This document shows positions 1 to 7,553 of a stretch of DNA of 29,263 bases, one piece after another. A model generated the notes under the pieces. That model did no database searches. It worked only from the letters and a program-made list of their open reading frames with translations, and was not told the DNA's origin. The DNA is from Clostridia bacterium. Its GTDB lineage: Bacteria > Bacillota > Clostridia > Christensenellales > Aristaeellaceae. Position 1 is the first letter of the stretch; each line of letters begins with the position of its first letter. Location of the stretch: NCBI GenBank assembly GCA_900759005.1, contig CAAEUQ010000149.1:1-29263 (forward strand), read 5' to 3'. The position numbers and the translations under genes were made by a program.

Positions 1-189
1 GCGCCTGAAAAAGCGGAGCCCGCGCCGGAAAAGGCGGAAACTGCGCCTGAAAAAGCTGAGTCCGCGCCGGAAAAGGCGAAAACTGCGCCTGAAAAAGCTG
101 AGCCCGCGCCGGAAAAGGCGGAAACTGCGCCTGAAAAAGCTGAACCCGCGACGGAAAAGGCGGAAACTGTGCCTGAAAAAGCTGAGTTC
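1..189 (+). repeat. In-frame 21-bp tandem repeat encoding APEKAE(P/T/S)
   Basis: About nine imperfect 21-base units, often paired into 42-base higher-order units, encode seven-residue blocks such as APEKAEP, APEKAET and APEKAES. Later units drift (ATEKAET, VPEKAEF, APKKTAQ). Unit length is a multiple of three, so copy-number changes keep the rho frame open. The array continues to the window edge and its full size is unknown. Confidence 0.9.
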
Positions 190-3177
190 GCGCCGAAAAA
201 AACGGCGCAACCGGAAAAACGCCGTCAGGGAAGACCGCGTATTGTCCGCGCGAATGCGGACGCCAATATAAATTCATCTGATTCTGAGAAAATTCAGACC
301 GAAAAAACAGAAAATGCGGCGCCGGCGGATAAACCTGCTGAAAAGCCAATCAAGCCTGAACGTCGCGGCCCCAGCAGACCGCGCAAGCAGGTCAGTGAGT
401 CGGGTTCAGTTCGCGAAAAGCTGGTTCGGCATGAGGAGCCGCAGATGCGTTCGCCGATTACTGGAGAGGTTTTTCATCGTGAACCCGTTGCGGAATCGCC
501 TGACCGCGTGCCGATTCGCACGAGCTATGCTGCCCGTATGCGCAGTCAAGCGGGCGAAAACGCAAAGCGTTCGCCGTTTGGCTTTGATCGAAACGAAAAT
601 AACCACGAGCTCCGCCGTTCCGGAAGAGTTTTGCGCGAAAACGATGCGGAGCTGCCTGAAAATGTGGCTGCGCCGAATGTTGAAGCGCCGGAGAATATAA
701 TTGTCGCGACGGAGAGCGAGTCGAGCAAACAGCTCGTTCGCCGCAATGCGCGCAGAGTAAATGCGAAAAAAACAACTGGCGGTAATAATTACGATACTAA
801 AAAGAATATCACCGCGAATTTTGAAACCGGCGAAAATGTCGATCCGAATGTAAATTCTGAAAAAATAACCGACGAAACGCCGAAAAACGCGAACACCGAA
901 ACGATAAACGCCGAAGTGAAGCCCGCAGATACGGCAGGCGAAAACGCTAAGAACGAAAATCACGATGCACCAGCGTCGGAAAATAATGAAATAAAAGCAA
1001 ATGCCGAAGAAGCAAAATCGAACGACACGGCTGTAAAAGCTGAAGCGAGCGGAGAAAATATAAATATCGCGGAAACGAAATCCGAAACGACCGTGGAAAC
1101 TATCGATACTGCTGATACGAAATCTGAAGCGGATGCGAAAAATACAAATGCGACGGACGCAAAAATCGAAGCAAGCGCCGCGAATGCTATCGCGGAAGCA
1201 AAGCGTCCGGAGAATGTTCAGAATGCAAATCCCAACGCGTTTCGCGGAACAAACGGCGACATGCCGATGCGCAGAACGCCGCGCTATTTGCGCGAGAACG
1301 CTCCGATCGATAGAGACAACGCCGATCGCGTACAGCGCGAATGGAACGTCGCGGCACATCGCTCTGCTCGCGGGTTTGCAGTGCGCATAAACGGCGCGCC
1401 CGTGAACGGCAATGCGCGCATGAACAGGACGTACGCCAATAATGCCGCGCGACAGAACGGCGAACAGGGCGGTTATTATGCCGCACGCCAAAATGGAGAG
1501 AAGGGCGGCTATTACGCTGCGCGCACAAATGCCGATCAGAATAACTATAACGCACGCGCGAACAATGATCAGCCGAAAACGGGTGTGATGCGTACAGCGG
1601 ATGGCAATGCCGCGCGACAGAACGGCGATCGGACCGGCTATAACAGCGCGCGTCAGACTGGTGAGCAGAACACCGAACAGAACGGTTATAACGTTGCGCG
1701 CGTGAACTCCGACCAGAATACCTATAATGCCTCCACGCGTCAGCAGGGCGACGCCAACGGCTATATAGATCCCGTTCGCGCCAACGGCGATTATGCTTCG
1801 TATGATGATCAGAGCGGCTATGCTGTTCGATCGAATGCAGATGCTAACGCTTTCCGCACGAATGGATACGATGCGGATAATGCGCAGAACGGTGAGGCGG
1901 ATTCCGACGCGGTATACCGCGACGATCCGGTGCAGCGCACGCTTCGCGCACAGCGGGCAACGTATGAAAACGGCTACCGGCGGCAGGAAAACGACGGCGC
2001 GAACCTTCAGGACGTGAATTTCTCGGACGGCGCGGGCCTTCTCGAAATTCAGCCGGACGGATACGGCTTCCTGCGCGCGGAGAATTGCCTGCCGGGCAGC
2101 CGCGACGTGTACATTTCCATCGCGCAGATTCGCCGTTTCGGACTGAAGGCGGGCGATTTCGTCGAGGGTAAGACGCGACCGCAGCGCGAAGGCGATCGCT
2201 ACAGCGCGCTGGTGTATATCAATCGAGTGAACGGAGAATCGCCGGAAAAGGCGCTGCAGCGCAAGTCGTTTGAATCACTGTTGCCGTGGTATCCGAATGA
2301 GCGGCTGAGAATGGAAAATCCGAAAAAGCCCGATATGTCGCTGCGAATGATCGACGTCGTCGCGCCGATCGGCAAAGGACAGCGCGGCATGATCGTTTCG
2401 CAGCCGAAGGCGGGCAAAACGACGCTGCTGAAGAAGATTGCAAATGCGATTTCCGATAACAACCCCGAGGTGAAGCTGATCGTGCTGCTGATTGACGAGC
2501 GCCCCGAGGAAGTGACGGACATGAAGCGCTCGATTCGCGGCGATGTGATTTATTCGACCTTCGATTCGCTGCCGACGAACCACGCGCGCGTGTCGGAAAT
2601 GGTGCTCGCGCACGCGCAGCGGCTGGTGGAATCCGGAAAGGACGTCGTGATCCTGCTGGATTCGATCACACGTCTGGCGCGCGCGTACAACCTGATCATT
2701 CCGCCCACGGGCAGATCGCTGTCCGGCGGTCTGGATCCGGGAGCGCTGTATAAGCCCAAGAAGTTCTTCGGCGCGGCGCGCAATATCGAAAACGGCGGCA
2801 GCCTGACCATCATCGCGACCGCATTGGTGGATACCGGAAGCCGAATGGACGATATCATCTTCGAGGAATTCAAGGGCACGGGCAATATGGAGCTGCATTT
2901 GGATCGCAAGCTCTCCGATAAGCGCATTTTCCCGGCGATCGATCTGCTGAAATCCGGCACGCGCCGCGAGGAACTGCTGCTTGCGCCTGAAGAACTGGAC
3001 GGCGAATACCAGGTGCGCAAAATGCTTACCGCGGGCGGCGGTCAGCAGAGCACGGAGCAGCTGATCAGCCTGATGGAAAAGACGACGAACAACGCGGATT
3101 TCTTCCGCCGGTTGAAGGGCTGGATGGCTGTTTACGAAAAGGACGGCTATACGCTCGGCGGGAAGGGTGATCGCTGA
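1..3177 (+). CDS. rho: Transcription termination factor Rho, 5'-truncated, with giant low-complexity N-terminal extension
   Basis: Rho is the hexameric RNA-dependent ATPase/helicase that ends transcription. The frame is open at base 1 with no stop upstream, so the gene starts outside the window; GTG at 169 is an internal valine codon within a repeat. Counting from base 1 there are 1058 residues. About the first 65 are seven-residue APEKAE-type repeats; then comes an N/E/K/A-rich stretch, and from about residue 480 an R/N/Q/G/Y-rich stretch with repeats such as AARQNGEQGGYY. The cold-shock-like RNA-binding domain begins near residue 679 (GLLEIQPDGYGFLR). The RecA-type ATPase follows, with Walker A QPKAGKTTLL at 801-810, Walker B VVILLDSITRLARAYN and the Q-loop SLSGGLDPGAL. 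The C-terminal 420 residues are canonical and all key motifs are present. Family knowledge: several Firmicute and Bacteroides Rho proteins carry disordered insertions. Identity is very secure; the true start is not visible. Confidence 0.97.
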   Translation, partial: APEKAEPAPEKAETAPEKAESAPEKAKTAPEKAEPAPEKAETAPEKAEPATEKAETVPEKAEFAPKKTAQPEKRRQGRPRIVRANADANINSSDSEKIQTEKTENAAPADKPAEKPIKPERRGPSRPRKQVSESGSVREKLVRHEEPQMRSPITGEVFHREPVAESPDRVPIRTSYAARMRSQAGENAKRSPFGFDRNENNHELRRSGRVLRENDAELPENVAAPNVEAPENIIVATESESSKQLVRRNARRVNAKKTTGGNNYDTKKNITANFETGENVDPNVNSEKITDETPKNANTETINAEVKPADTAGENAKNENHDAPASENNEIKANAEEAKSNDTAVKAEASGENINIAETKSETTVETIDTADTKSEADAKNTNATDAKIEASAANAIAEAKRPENVQNANPNAFRGTNGDMPMRRTPRYLRENAPIDRDNADRVQREWNVAAHRSARGFAVRINGAPVNGNARMNRTYANNAARQNGEQGGYYAARQNGEKGGYYAARTNADQNNYNARANNDQPKTGVMRTADGNAARQNGDRTGYNSARQTGEQNTEQNGYNVARVNSDQNTYNASTRQQGDANGYIDPVRANGDYASYDDQSGYAVRSNADANAFRTNGYDADNAQNGEADSDAVYRDDPVQRTLRAQRATYENGYRRQENDGANLQDVNFSDGAGLLEIQPDGYGFLRAENCLPGSRDVYISIAQIRRFGLKAGDFVEGKTRPQREGDRYSALVYINRVNGESPEKALQRKSFESLLPWYPNERLRMENPKKPDMSLRMIDVVAPIGKGQRGMIVSQPKAGKTTLLKKIANAISDNNPEVKLIVLLIDERPEEVTDMKRSIRGDVIYSTFDSLPTNHARVSEMVLAHAQRLVESGKDVVILLDSITRLARAYNLIIPPTGRSLSGGLDPGALYKPKKFFGAARNIENGGSLTIIATALVDTGSRMDDIIFEEFKGTGNMELHLDRKLSDKRIFPAIDLLKSGTRREELLLAPEELDGEYQVRKMLTAGGGQQSTEQLISLMEKTTNNADFFRRLKGWMAVYEKDGYTLGGKGDR

Positions 3178-3887
3178 TGCGAATTGCGCTCGCCGCCGCA
3201 CGGTTTGCAAATGGCGATGTTGAATGCAATCTGAAGCAGATCGAGCGGTGGGCACGCGCGGCAAAGCGCGGAGAAGCGGCGCTCGTCTGCTTCGGCGAAG
3301 CGTTTTTGCAGGGCTTCGATGCGCTTTCGTGGAACTATGAAGCCGATCTTGCGCGCGGACTGAGCGCAGATTCCGAAGCGATTCGGAAAATTGCGGCGCT
3401 TTCGCGGGAAATCGGAATCGATATTTCGTTTGGATTCATCGAGCGCGACGGGGACGACCTTTATTCCTCCTGTGCGCTTGCGGAGAATGGAAGCATTGTG
3501 CACATCTATCGGCGGATTACCGCTGGTTGGAAGGCGCGCGCGTGCTGGGAACATCCGCATTATCGCGAGGGAGATTCGGTTCAGGTGATTGACTGGCGCG
3601 GAAAGAGGCTGATGTTCGCGCTTTGCGGCGATCTCTGGGAGTTGCCGGAACGGTTCACAGACGACGCGGACGCGCTGATCTGGCCGGTGTATATCGATTA
3701 TTCGCCCGAAGAATGGGCGAATGCGCGACTGGAATATGCACTTCAGGCGGCAAGAACCGGAAAACACGCACTGATGATCAATTCGCTGGATGAAAACGCG
3801 TTCGGCGCCTGCTGCGATTTCGAATCGGGCGGCATTCGCGCGGAGTTGCCGATGGGCGAAGAAGGACTGCTTTTGGTGGAAATCTGA
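3177..3887 (+). CDS. Carbon-nitrogen hydrolase (nitrilase superfamily)
   Basis: This 236-residue protein has the nitrilase-superfamily layout: an N-terminal MRIALAAARF strand, the catalytic glutamate in CFGEAFLQGFD (E41), and the catalytic cysteine in FALCGDLWE (C150). Members hydrolyse amides or carbamoyl groups through a Glu-Lys-Cys triad. The usual lysine of the YRK motif aligns with arginine here (YRRITAGWK, R113), with K119 six residues later, so the triad is unusual or shifted. Length is somewhat below the usual 260-280. The ATG shares one base with the rho stop codon (TGATG), so translation is probably coupled to rho and the two genes form one transcript ending at the hairpin just downstream. 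The substrate cannot be inferred. Confidence 0.85.
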   Translation: MRIALAAARFANGDVECNLKQIERWARAAKRGEAALVCFGEAFLQGFDALSWNYEADLARGLSADSEAIRKIAALSREIGIDISFGFIERDGDDLYSSCALAENGSIVHIYRRITAGWKARACWEHPHYREGDSVQVIDWRGKRLMFALCGDLWELPERFTDDADALIWPVYIDYSPEEWANARLEYALQAARTGKHALMINSLDENAFGACCDFESGGIRAELPMGEEGLLLVEI

Positions 3888-3893
3888 ATAATG

Positions 3894-3936
3894 AAGCGCT
3901 CTGCGCGACCTCTTTGGCCTTCGCAGAGCGCTTTTG
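3894..3936 (+). terminator. Rho-independent terminator after the rho-nitrilase operon
   Basis: A 12-bp perfect stem, AAGCGCTCTGCG (3894-3905) with CGCAGAGCGCTT (3922-3933), has a 16-base loop and runs into TTTT on the plus strand. It lies between convergent genes and may act in both directions, although the minus-strand T-tract is weaker. Confidence 0.85.
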
Positions 3937-3946
3937 CGTGGAATTT

Positions 3947-6145
3947 TTATTGGAGATAGAAACCCGCCCGCGGGCAATCGGTACGGCGGAAAAGACGCGG
4001 CGATTCGCTTTCGGGAATCAGCAGCGCGGGCGATTGCGGAAGCTCCAGTTTTGCGCCGGAGAGATCGAGCGCCGTTCCGGATAGATTCAGCGAAAGATGA
4101 ATGATCGTCCGCTCCAAATGCGGAAGCTCGATTTCGCGCAGCTGGACGGTCAGAACGTCGCCGTTCTGCATTGCGGCGAGCAATTCGGAAACGGGCAGGC
4201 GCAGCGTGAAAGCGAGATCGGAATACACGATCGTTTCGACATTGGCGGCTTGAAGCTGATCGCGCGCGAGCAAAAGGCGCGTGCCGGAGGAAATGTTCAT
4301 CGGCGAAAGATGCAGCGCGTTTTCCGCGGGATCGAGATAGAAATTCACAGGCTGCGGCTGGTTTTGCGCGTCGAACAGCACTGCGCCGAGATCGGCATAA
4401 CCAAGCTGAACGCGCGTCAAATCCGCCGTCGAAGCCGAAGCGGAATCGCCTTCGGGCGTGCCGACGGGATTCACCAGTCCCGGAACGGCGGGCGATTCGA
4501 TCCCGGTGTAATTCAGCCCAGAGCCGGTATTCAGAATTCGAAACGCCACGTCGCGCGAGCCTGCATAATTGCCAATGCCGGTCAATCGCAGAATCGCCGT
4601 GCCGGGCTGAATGTTATTCAGAAATTCGGCAGTGTAATCGATATTTGCGCGCAGTGTTTCGTTGCCGAGACGAATGAAAAATGCCGGTTCAATCGGCGAA
4701 CCGGTGTATTTCTGGTTCGAAATGCCGGAAACGGATGTGTCGACGATCGCGCGCGGGCGAATCGTGAACGTTTCGCGCTTCAACGTAAGCTCGTAATTGT
4801 CGCTCGCGCGGAGCGTGCCGAGTGTGATCGCGTATTCGCCGACGGATTCGCCAGATTCGCGCGCAAGTGCGCCGTGCAATTTATCGCCCTTGACCAGCCC
4901 GCGAACGCTGCCAGAGAAATAATCCGGGTCGGACGAACCGTAGGTTTTGCCCTGACCGCCTTTCGGCGTGAGCACGAGCGCGCGGCGCGTTATCGTCGCG
5001 GGCAGCTCCAGCGGTTCGGCACTGCCTTCGTTCAGCACAAATTCAACGTGCACGGTGCGCGCGCCCGCATTGGCGGAATCGAGGTGCGCGATTACGGATT
5101 GGAGCTGAACGCTTGAATCATTCGCCTGAAAATCGGCGGGATTGAGCGCGATTTCCGGCGTTCCGTCATAGGTTTTCGAAATTTCGCTTCCTATATATAT
5201 GAAGCGAACGGCACACGGTTGTCCGCACTGCGTACAGACGCCGTTTTCGATTTTGTGCTTCCGAAGAAATGAACCGTCGGGCTCAGAACCGCTGAATTCG
5301 CCGCCGCAAGTGATCAGCGTTCCATCAAGCAAAATCGCGCCGCTGTTCTGAATGCTGCCGAGGCTGAGCAGCGTTTTGCCCTCCGCAACGGCGAGAGAGC
5401 CGCGAATCGTCATTGCGTGATCGCGGGAAAGCGCCAAATCGGTATCGAGCGTCAGCGTTCCGAGAATGGAAAAATCGGTAAATGCAATCGGGAACGCAGC
5501 TGTAAACGTTTTACCATCGCGAACGTGGCGATAGGCGTTGGGGGAAACGAGAACGATGCTGCGTTCGGCGTTCAGCGTAAGCGTTTTCAGCTTGTCACAA
5601 TTCCTGAAAATGTCGTCGCCCACGGATTCAATCGCATCGGGAACGCTGGCGGATTCGAGTTTTGTGCAATCGGCAAACGCGCGATTGCCAATGCGACGGA
5701 GGGTTTTCGGAAGCTCGATCAATTCAAGAAGTGCGTTTTTCGCAAACATTCCTTCTCCGATTTCCGCGACAACATAGCCGTCGATCGATTCGGGAATGGT
5801 CAAATTTCGTGCAGAACCGTGATATGCAGTCAGAATCAGCTCGCCGCGAGTGTCGAGAACGCCGGAATAATCAGGATCGGACAGTGAAAACGGCGCTTCG
5901 GTGGGTGATTCGGTGGGAATCTCCGTTGGAAACTCGGTCGGAGCTTCAGTTGGGGACACAGTTGGCGCATCGGTCGGCACTTCGGTCGGCACTTCGGTTG
6001 GTGTTTCGGTCGGCACTTCGGTTGGCACTTCCGTGGGCACTTCGGTGGCGGCTTTGATCGGCGGCTCGGTTGGGAGCTCGGATTCGGCGAGCGAAACAGG
6101 AAAGGCAAATATCAGCATGATCGCAAGTATGCGGATGATTTTCAT
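3947..6145 (-). CDS. Secreted repeat protein: Pro-Thr linker, BspA-type leucine-rich repeats, MBG/Ig-like modules
   Basis: The best start is ATG at 6145 (MKIIRILAIMLIF), preceded by AGGAGG at normal spacing; the frame is open further upstream but that region is non-coding. The 732-residue protein has a signal peptide (about 1-20), a PTE(V/T/A)PTE-rich linker (about 25-85), leucine-rich repeats of the BspA/LRR_5 type (IPESIDG, LPKTLRRIGNRAFADCTKL, VGDDIFRNCDKL), a four-residue CTQCGQ knuckle, then MBG-like modules (KTYGSSDPDYF, KYTGSPIEP, DYTAEFLNNI, GIGNYAGS). Such modules are common in clostridial surface proteins and probably form an adhesive stalk. No LPxTG motif or C-terminal membrane anchor is visible, so it may be released or held non-covalently. 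It has its own promoter and is transcribed divergently from the LacI gene. Confidence 0.85.
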   Translation of the reverse strand: MKIIRILAIMLIFAFPVSLAESELPTEPPIKAATEVPTEVPTEVPTETPTEVPTEVPTDAPTVSPTEAPTEFPTEIPTESPTEAPFSLSDPDYSGVLDTRGELILTAYHGSARNLTIPESIDGYVVAEIGEGMFAKNALLELIELPKTLRRIGNRAFADCTKLESASVPDAIESVGDDIFRNCDKLKTLTLNAERSIVLVSPNAYRHVRDGKTFTAAFPIAFTDFSILGTLTLDTDLALSRDHAMTIRGSLAVAEGKTLLSLGSIQNSGAILLDGTLITCGGEFSGSEPDGSFLRKHKIENGVCTQCGQPCAVRFIYIGSEISKTYDGTPEIALNPADFQANDSSVQLQSVIAHLDSANAGARTVHVEFVLNEGSAEPLELPATITRRALVLTPKGGQGKTYGSSDPDYFSGSVRGLVKGDKLHGALARESGESVGEYAITLGTLRASDNYELTLKRETFTIRPRAIVDTSVSGISNQKYTGSPIEPAFFIRLGNETLRANIDYTAEFLNNIQPGTAILRLTGIGNYAGSRDVAFRILNTGSGLNYTGIESPAVPGLVNPVGTPEGDSASASTADLTRVQLGYADLGAVLFDAQNQPQPVNFYLDPAENALHLSPMNISSGTRLLLARDQLQAANVETIVYSDLAFTLRLPVSELLAAMQNGDVLTVQLREIELPHLERTIIHLSLNLSGTALDLSGAKLELPQSPALLIPESESPRLFRRTDCPRAGFYLQ
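5905..6075 (-). repeat. PTEV-type tandem repeat encoding a Pro/Thr/Glu linker
   Basis: Imperfect 12-base units encode PTEV, PTET, PTDA, PTVS, PTEA and similar tetrapeptides just after the signal peptide of the surface protein. This is a typical extracellular spacer. In the opposite frame it reads as an SVGTSVG artefact. Confidence 0.85.
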
Positions 6146-6172
6146 TTCTTTCCTCCTTTGGTTAATGCCTTT

Positions 6173-6201
6173 AGTATACCATGCCGGCGCGAGAATTTCA
6201 A
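6173..6201 (-). promoter_or_regulatory. Sigma-A promoter for the secreted repeat protein
   Basis: On the minus strand TTGAAA (6201-6196) is separated by 17 bases from TATACT (6178-6173), 28 bases upstream of the chosen start codon with AGGAGG in between. This supports the ATG at 6145 rather than a start further upstream. Confidence 0.75.
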
Positions 6202-6203
6202 TC

Positions 6204-6246
6204 TTTGCCGAAAGGCGTTTACACAATTCGACAGGCTTTCGGCAAA
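6204..6246 (+). promoter_or_regulatory. 11-bp perfect inverted repeat enclosing a LacI-like half site
   Basis: TTTGCCGAAAG (6204-6214) and CTTTCGGCAAA (6236-6246) are perfect inverted copies around a 21-base loop that contains CGTTTACAC, a half match to the operators near lacI. It abuts the -35 of the divergent surface-protein promoter. No poly-T follows on either strand in the right position, so a regulator site is more likely than a terminator. Confidence 0.55.
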
Positions 6247-6285
6247 AAAAGCGATAAAAAATCGGGCAGAATGGCATATTACCAC

Positions 6286-6314
6286 TTGACAAACGTTGTG
6301 AATCGGAATAAAAT
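6286..6314 (+). promoter_or_regulatory. Sigma-A promoter of the LacI-family regulator
   Basis: A perfect TTGACA (6286-6291), a 17-base spacer and TAAAAT (6309-6314) lie 40 bases upstream of the regulator ATG. The predicted transcript start is close to 6321, immediately before the operator-like site. Confidence 0.8.
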
Positions 6315-6321
6315 AAAGTTG

Positions 6322-6335
6322 ATAAAACGTTTACA
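6322..6335 (+). promoter_or_regulatory. LacI-family operator-like site (probable autoregulation)
   Basis: ATAAAACGTTTACA resembles the palindromic TGTAAACGTTTACA type used by LacI/CcpA-family proteins. Its core AAAACGTTTAC (6324-6334) recurs in inverse orientation at 7420-7430 before the transporter operon. Its position right after the predicted transcription start suits autorepression. CcpA binding is an alternative. Confidence 0.6.
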
Positions 6336-6354
6336 GGATTGCGAGGGATTGGAT

Positions 6355-7359
6355 ATGGCCGCAACGATCAACGACGTCGCCAAGCGCGCGGGCGTATCCA
6401 TTGCGACGGTTTCGCGCGTGATTCACGGCGCGGGCAACGTCAATTCGGAGCTGACCCGCAAGGTACAGGAATCGATCGAGGAATTGGGTTATGTTCCGAA
6501 TTCGATTGCGCAATCGCTGAAGCAGAATTGTTCGAAAATGATTGGAATTACCGCGTCGGATCTGTCGGTTGCGTTCTTCCCGGAGATTGTCAAGGGCGTA
6601 GAGAATGTGTTTTTACCGCTCGGATATGCAACAATCGTATCCAATACCTACGATGAATCGCTGAACGAACGGACGATTCTGAACCATATGAGCGCGCGCC
6701 GTGTGGACGCGCTTCTGGTGAATTCGACCGGTCAGAACGAGGAAATGCTCGAAAATATCGCGCGCAGCAAACCCGTGATCTTCTACGATCGCCGGCCGGT
6801 CAAGCGCGTGTTTCCCGCCGTTTATGCCGACAAGAAGCGTGCGATGTATGTCTCGCTCGAACATTTGGCGAAAATGGGGCATAAAAGGGTGATGCTCGCG
6901 TCCGGACCGCGTGGTTTGAACAGCAATTACGATCGATATATCGGCTTTCAGCGGTATATTTTCGATCATGATCTGGATCCGTCGATGTTTTCGTTCCGAT
7001 TCGGCACGTTCTCGTTCGAAGAGGGCGTGGAGACGATGAAGGCGATCATGGCGATGAAGGAGCGCCCGACGGCGGTGGTGACCGGCAGCATTGCGATTAC
7101 TGCGGGCATCATTGACTATTGCCGGACGCATGGAATTTCCATTCCGGACGATATGGCGATCGTATCCTCCGGCAATTTCCGATACGGCGACGCGCTCGAT
7201 TCGGGGCTGACGTATCTGGATGATCAGCCGAAGGAAATCTCTACGGCGGTTGTGGACCTTCTGGAACGGTTTTTGAATGGCGAGAAGGTAGAAAGAGACT
7301 TTGAATGTGTTCTGCCGCCGGTTCTTCACGAGAGCCGGTCGACGGGCGCGGCGGTTTGA
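6355..7359 (+). CDS. LacI-family transcriptional regulator
   Basis: The start at 6355 (MAATINDVAKRAGVS) follows a GAGGGA ribosome site and matches the universal start of LacI proteins; the open frame further upstream is leader. The 334-residue protein has a helix-turn-helix (TINDVAKRAGVSIATVSRVIHG, about residues 4-25), the hinge helix (IEELGYVPNSIAQSL) and a periplasmic-binding-protein-like ligand domain (SKMIGITASDLSVAFFPEIVKGVE, then MGHKRVMLASGP and GFQRY). Family members bind a sugar or sugar phosphate and release operator DNA. It sits directly upstream of, and in the same direction as, the sugar importer operon, and operator-like sites lie at both promoters. This makes it the likely local repressor; the effector is unknown. 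Confidence 0.93.
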   Translation: MAATINDVAKRAGVSIATVSRVIHGAGNVNSELTRKVQESIEELGYVPNSIAQSLKQNCSKMIGITASDLSVAFFPEIVKGVENVFLPLGYATIVSNTYDESLNERTILNHMSARRVDALLVNSTGQNEEMLENIARSKPVIFYDRRPVKRVFPAVYADKKRAMYVSLEHLAKMGHKRVMLASGPRGLNSNYDRYIGFQRYIFDHDLDPSMFSFRFGTFSFEEGVETMKAIMAMKERPTAVVTGSIAITAGIIDYCRTHGISIPDDMAIVSSGNFRYGDALDSGLTYLDDQPKEISTAVVDLLERFLNGEKVERDFECVLPPVLHESRSTGAAV

Positions 7360-7408
7360 TGGGCAACGGGATGGCTGGATTTCGTTTTCAAACATCGCCG
7401 CATCTTTT

Positions 7409-7438
7409 TTGAAACGGTAGTAAACGTTTTCACAATAT
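7409..7438 (+). promoter_or_regulatory. Probable promoter of the sugar-importer operon
   Basis: TTGAAA (7409-7414) and CAATAT (7433-7438), 18 bases apart, form a fair sigma-A promoter with the operator lying between the two hexamers, the layout expected for repression. The leader to the first ATG is about 110 bases; no riboswitch or terminator was recognised in it. Confidence 0.5.
7420..7433 (+). promoter_or_regulatory. LacI-family operator-like site at the importer operon
   Basis: GTAAACGTTTTCAC contains the perfect palindrome AAACGTTT (7422-7429). Its GTAAACGTTTT is the exact inverse of the 11-base core found just before lacI, which suggests both are bound by the same repressor. Confidence 0.65.
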
Positions 7439-7553
7439 GTGCAAACGGTGAATTTGCGAAGAGAAATGAGTGTGCGGGAGACGGAAAGGAGGAGAAAACG
7501 CTCTCGCATCGGCTGAAATCTGAAAAAGAGATGAATTTGAGAGGAGAATTACA

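Noticed and set aside
406..1491. Long antisense open frame (361 codons) opposite the Rho extension
   Set aside because: Its composition (runs of R, F, I, C) is the mirror of a low-complexity coding strand, with no ribosome site or homology.
5905..6075. Possible CRISPR array
   Set aside because: Units are 12 bases, in frame and without spacers; it is a protein-coding tandem repeat. The same holds for the 21-base repeats at 1-189.
5901..6257. Plus-strand SVGTSVG repeat protein
   Set aside because: It is the reverse frame of the Pro-Thr linker of the secreted protein, which has the signal peptide, promoter and ribosome site.
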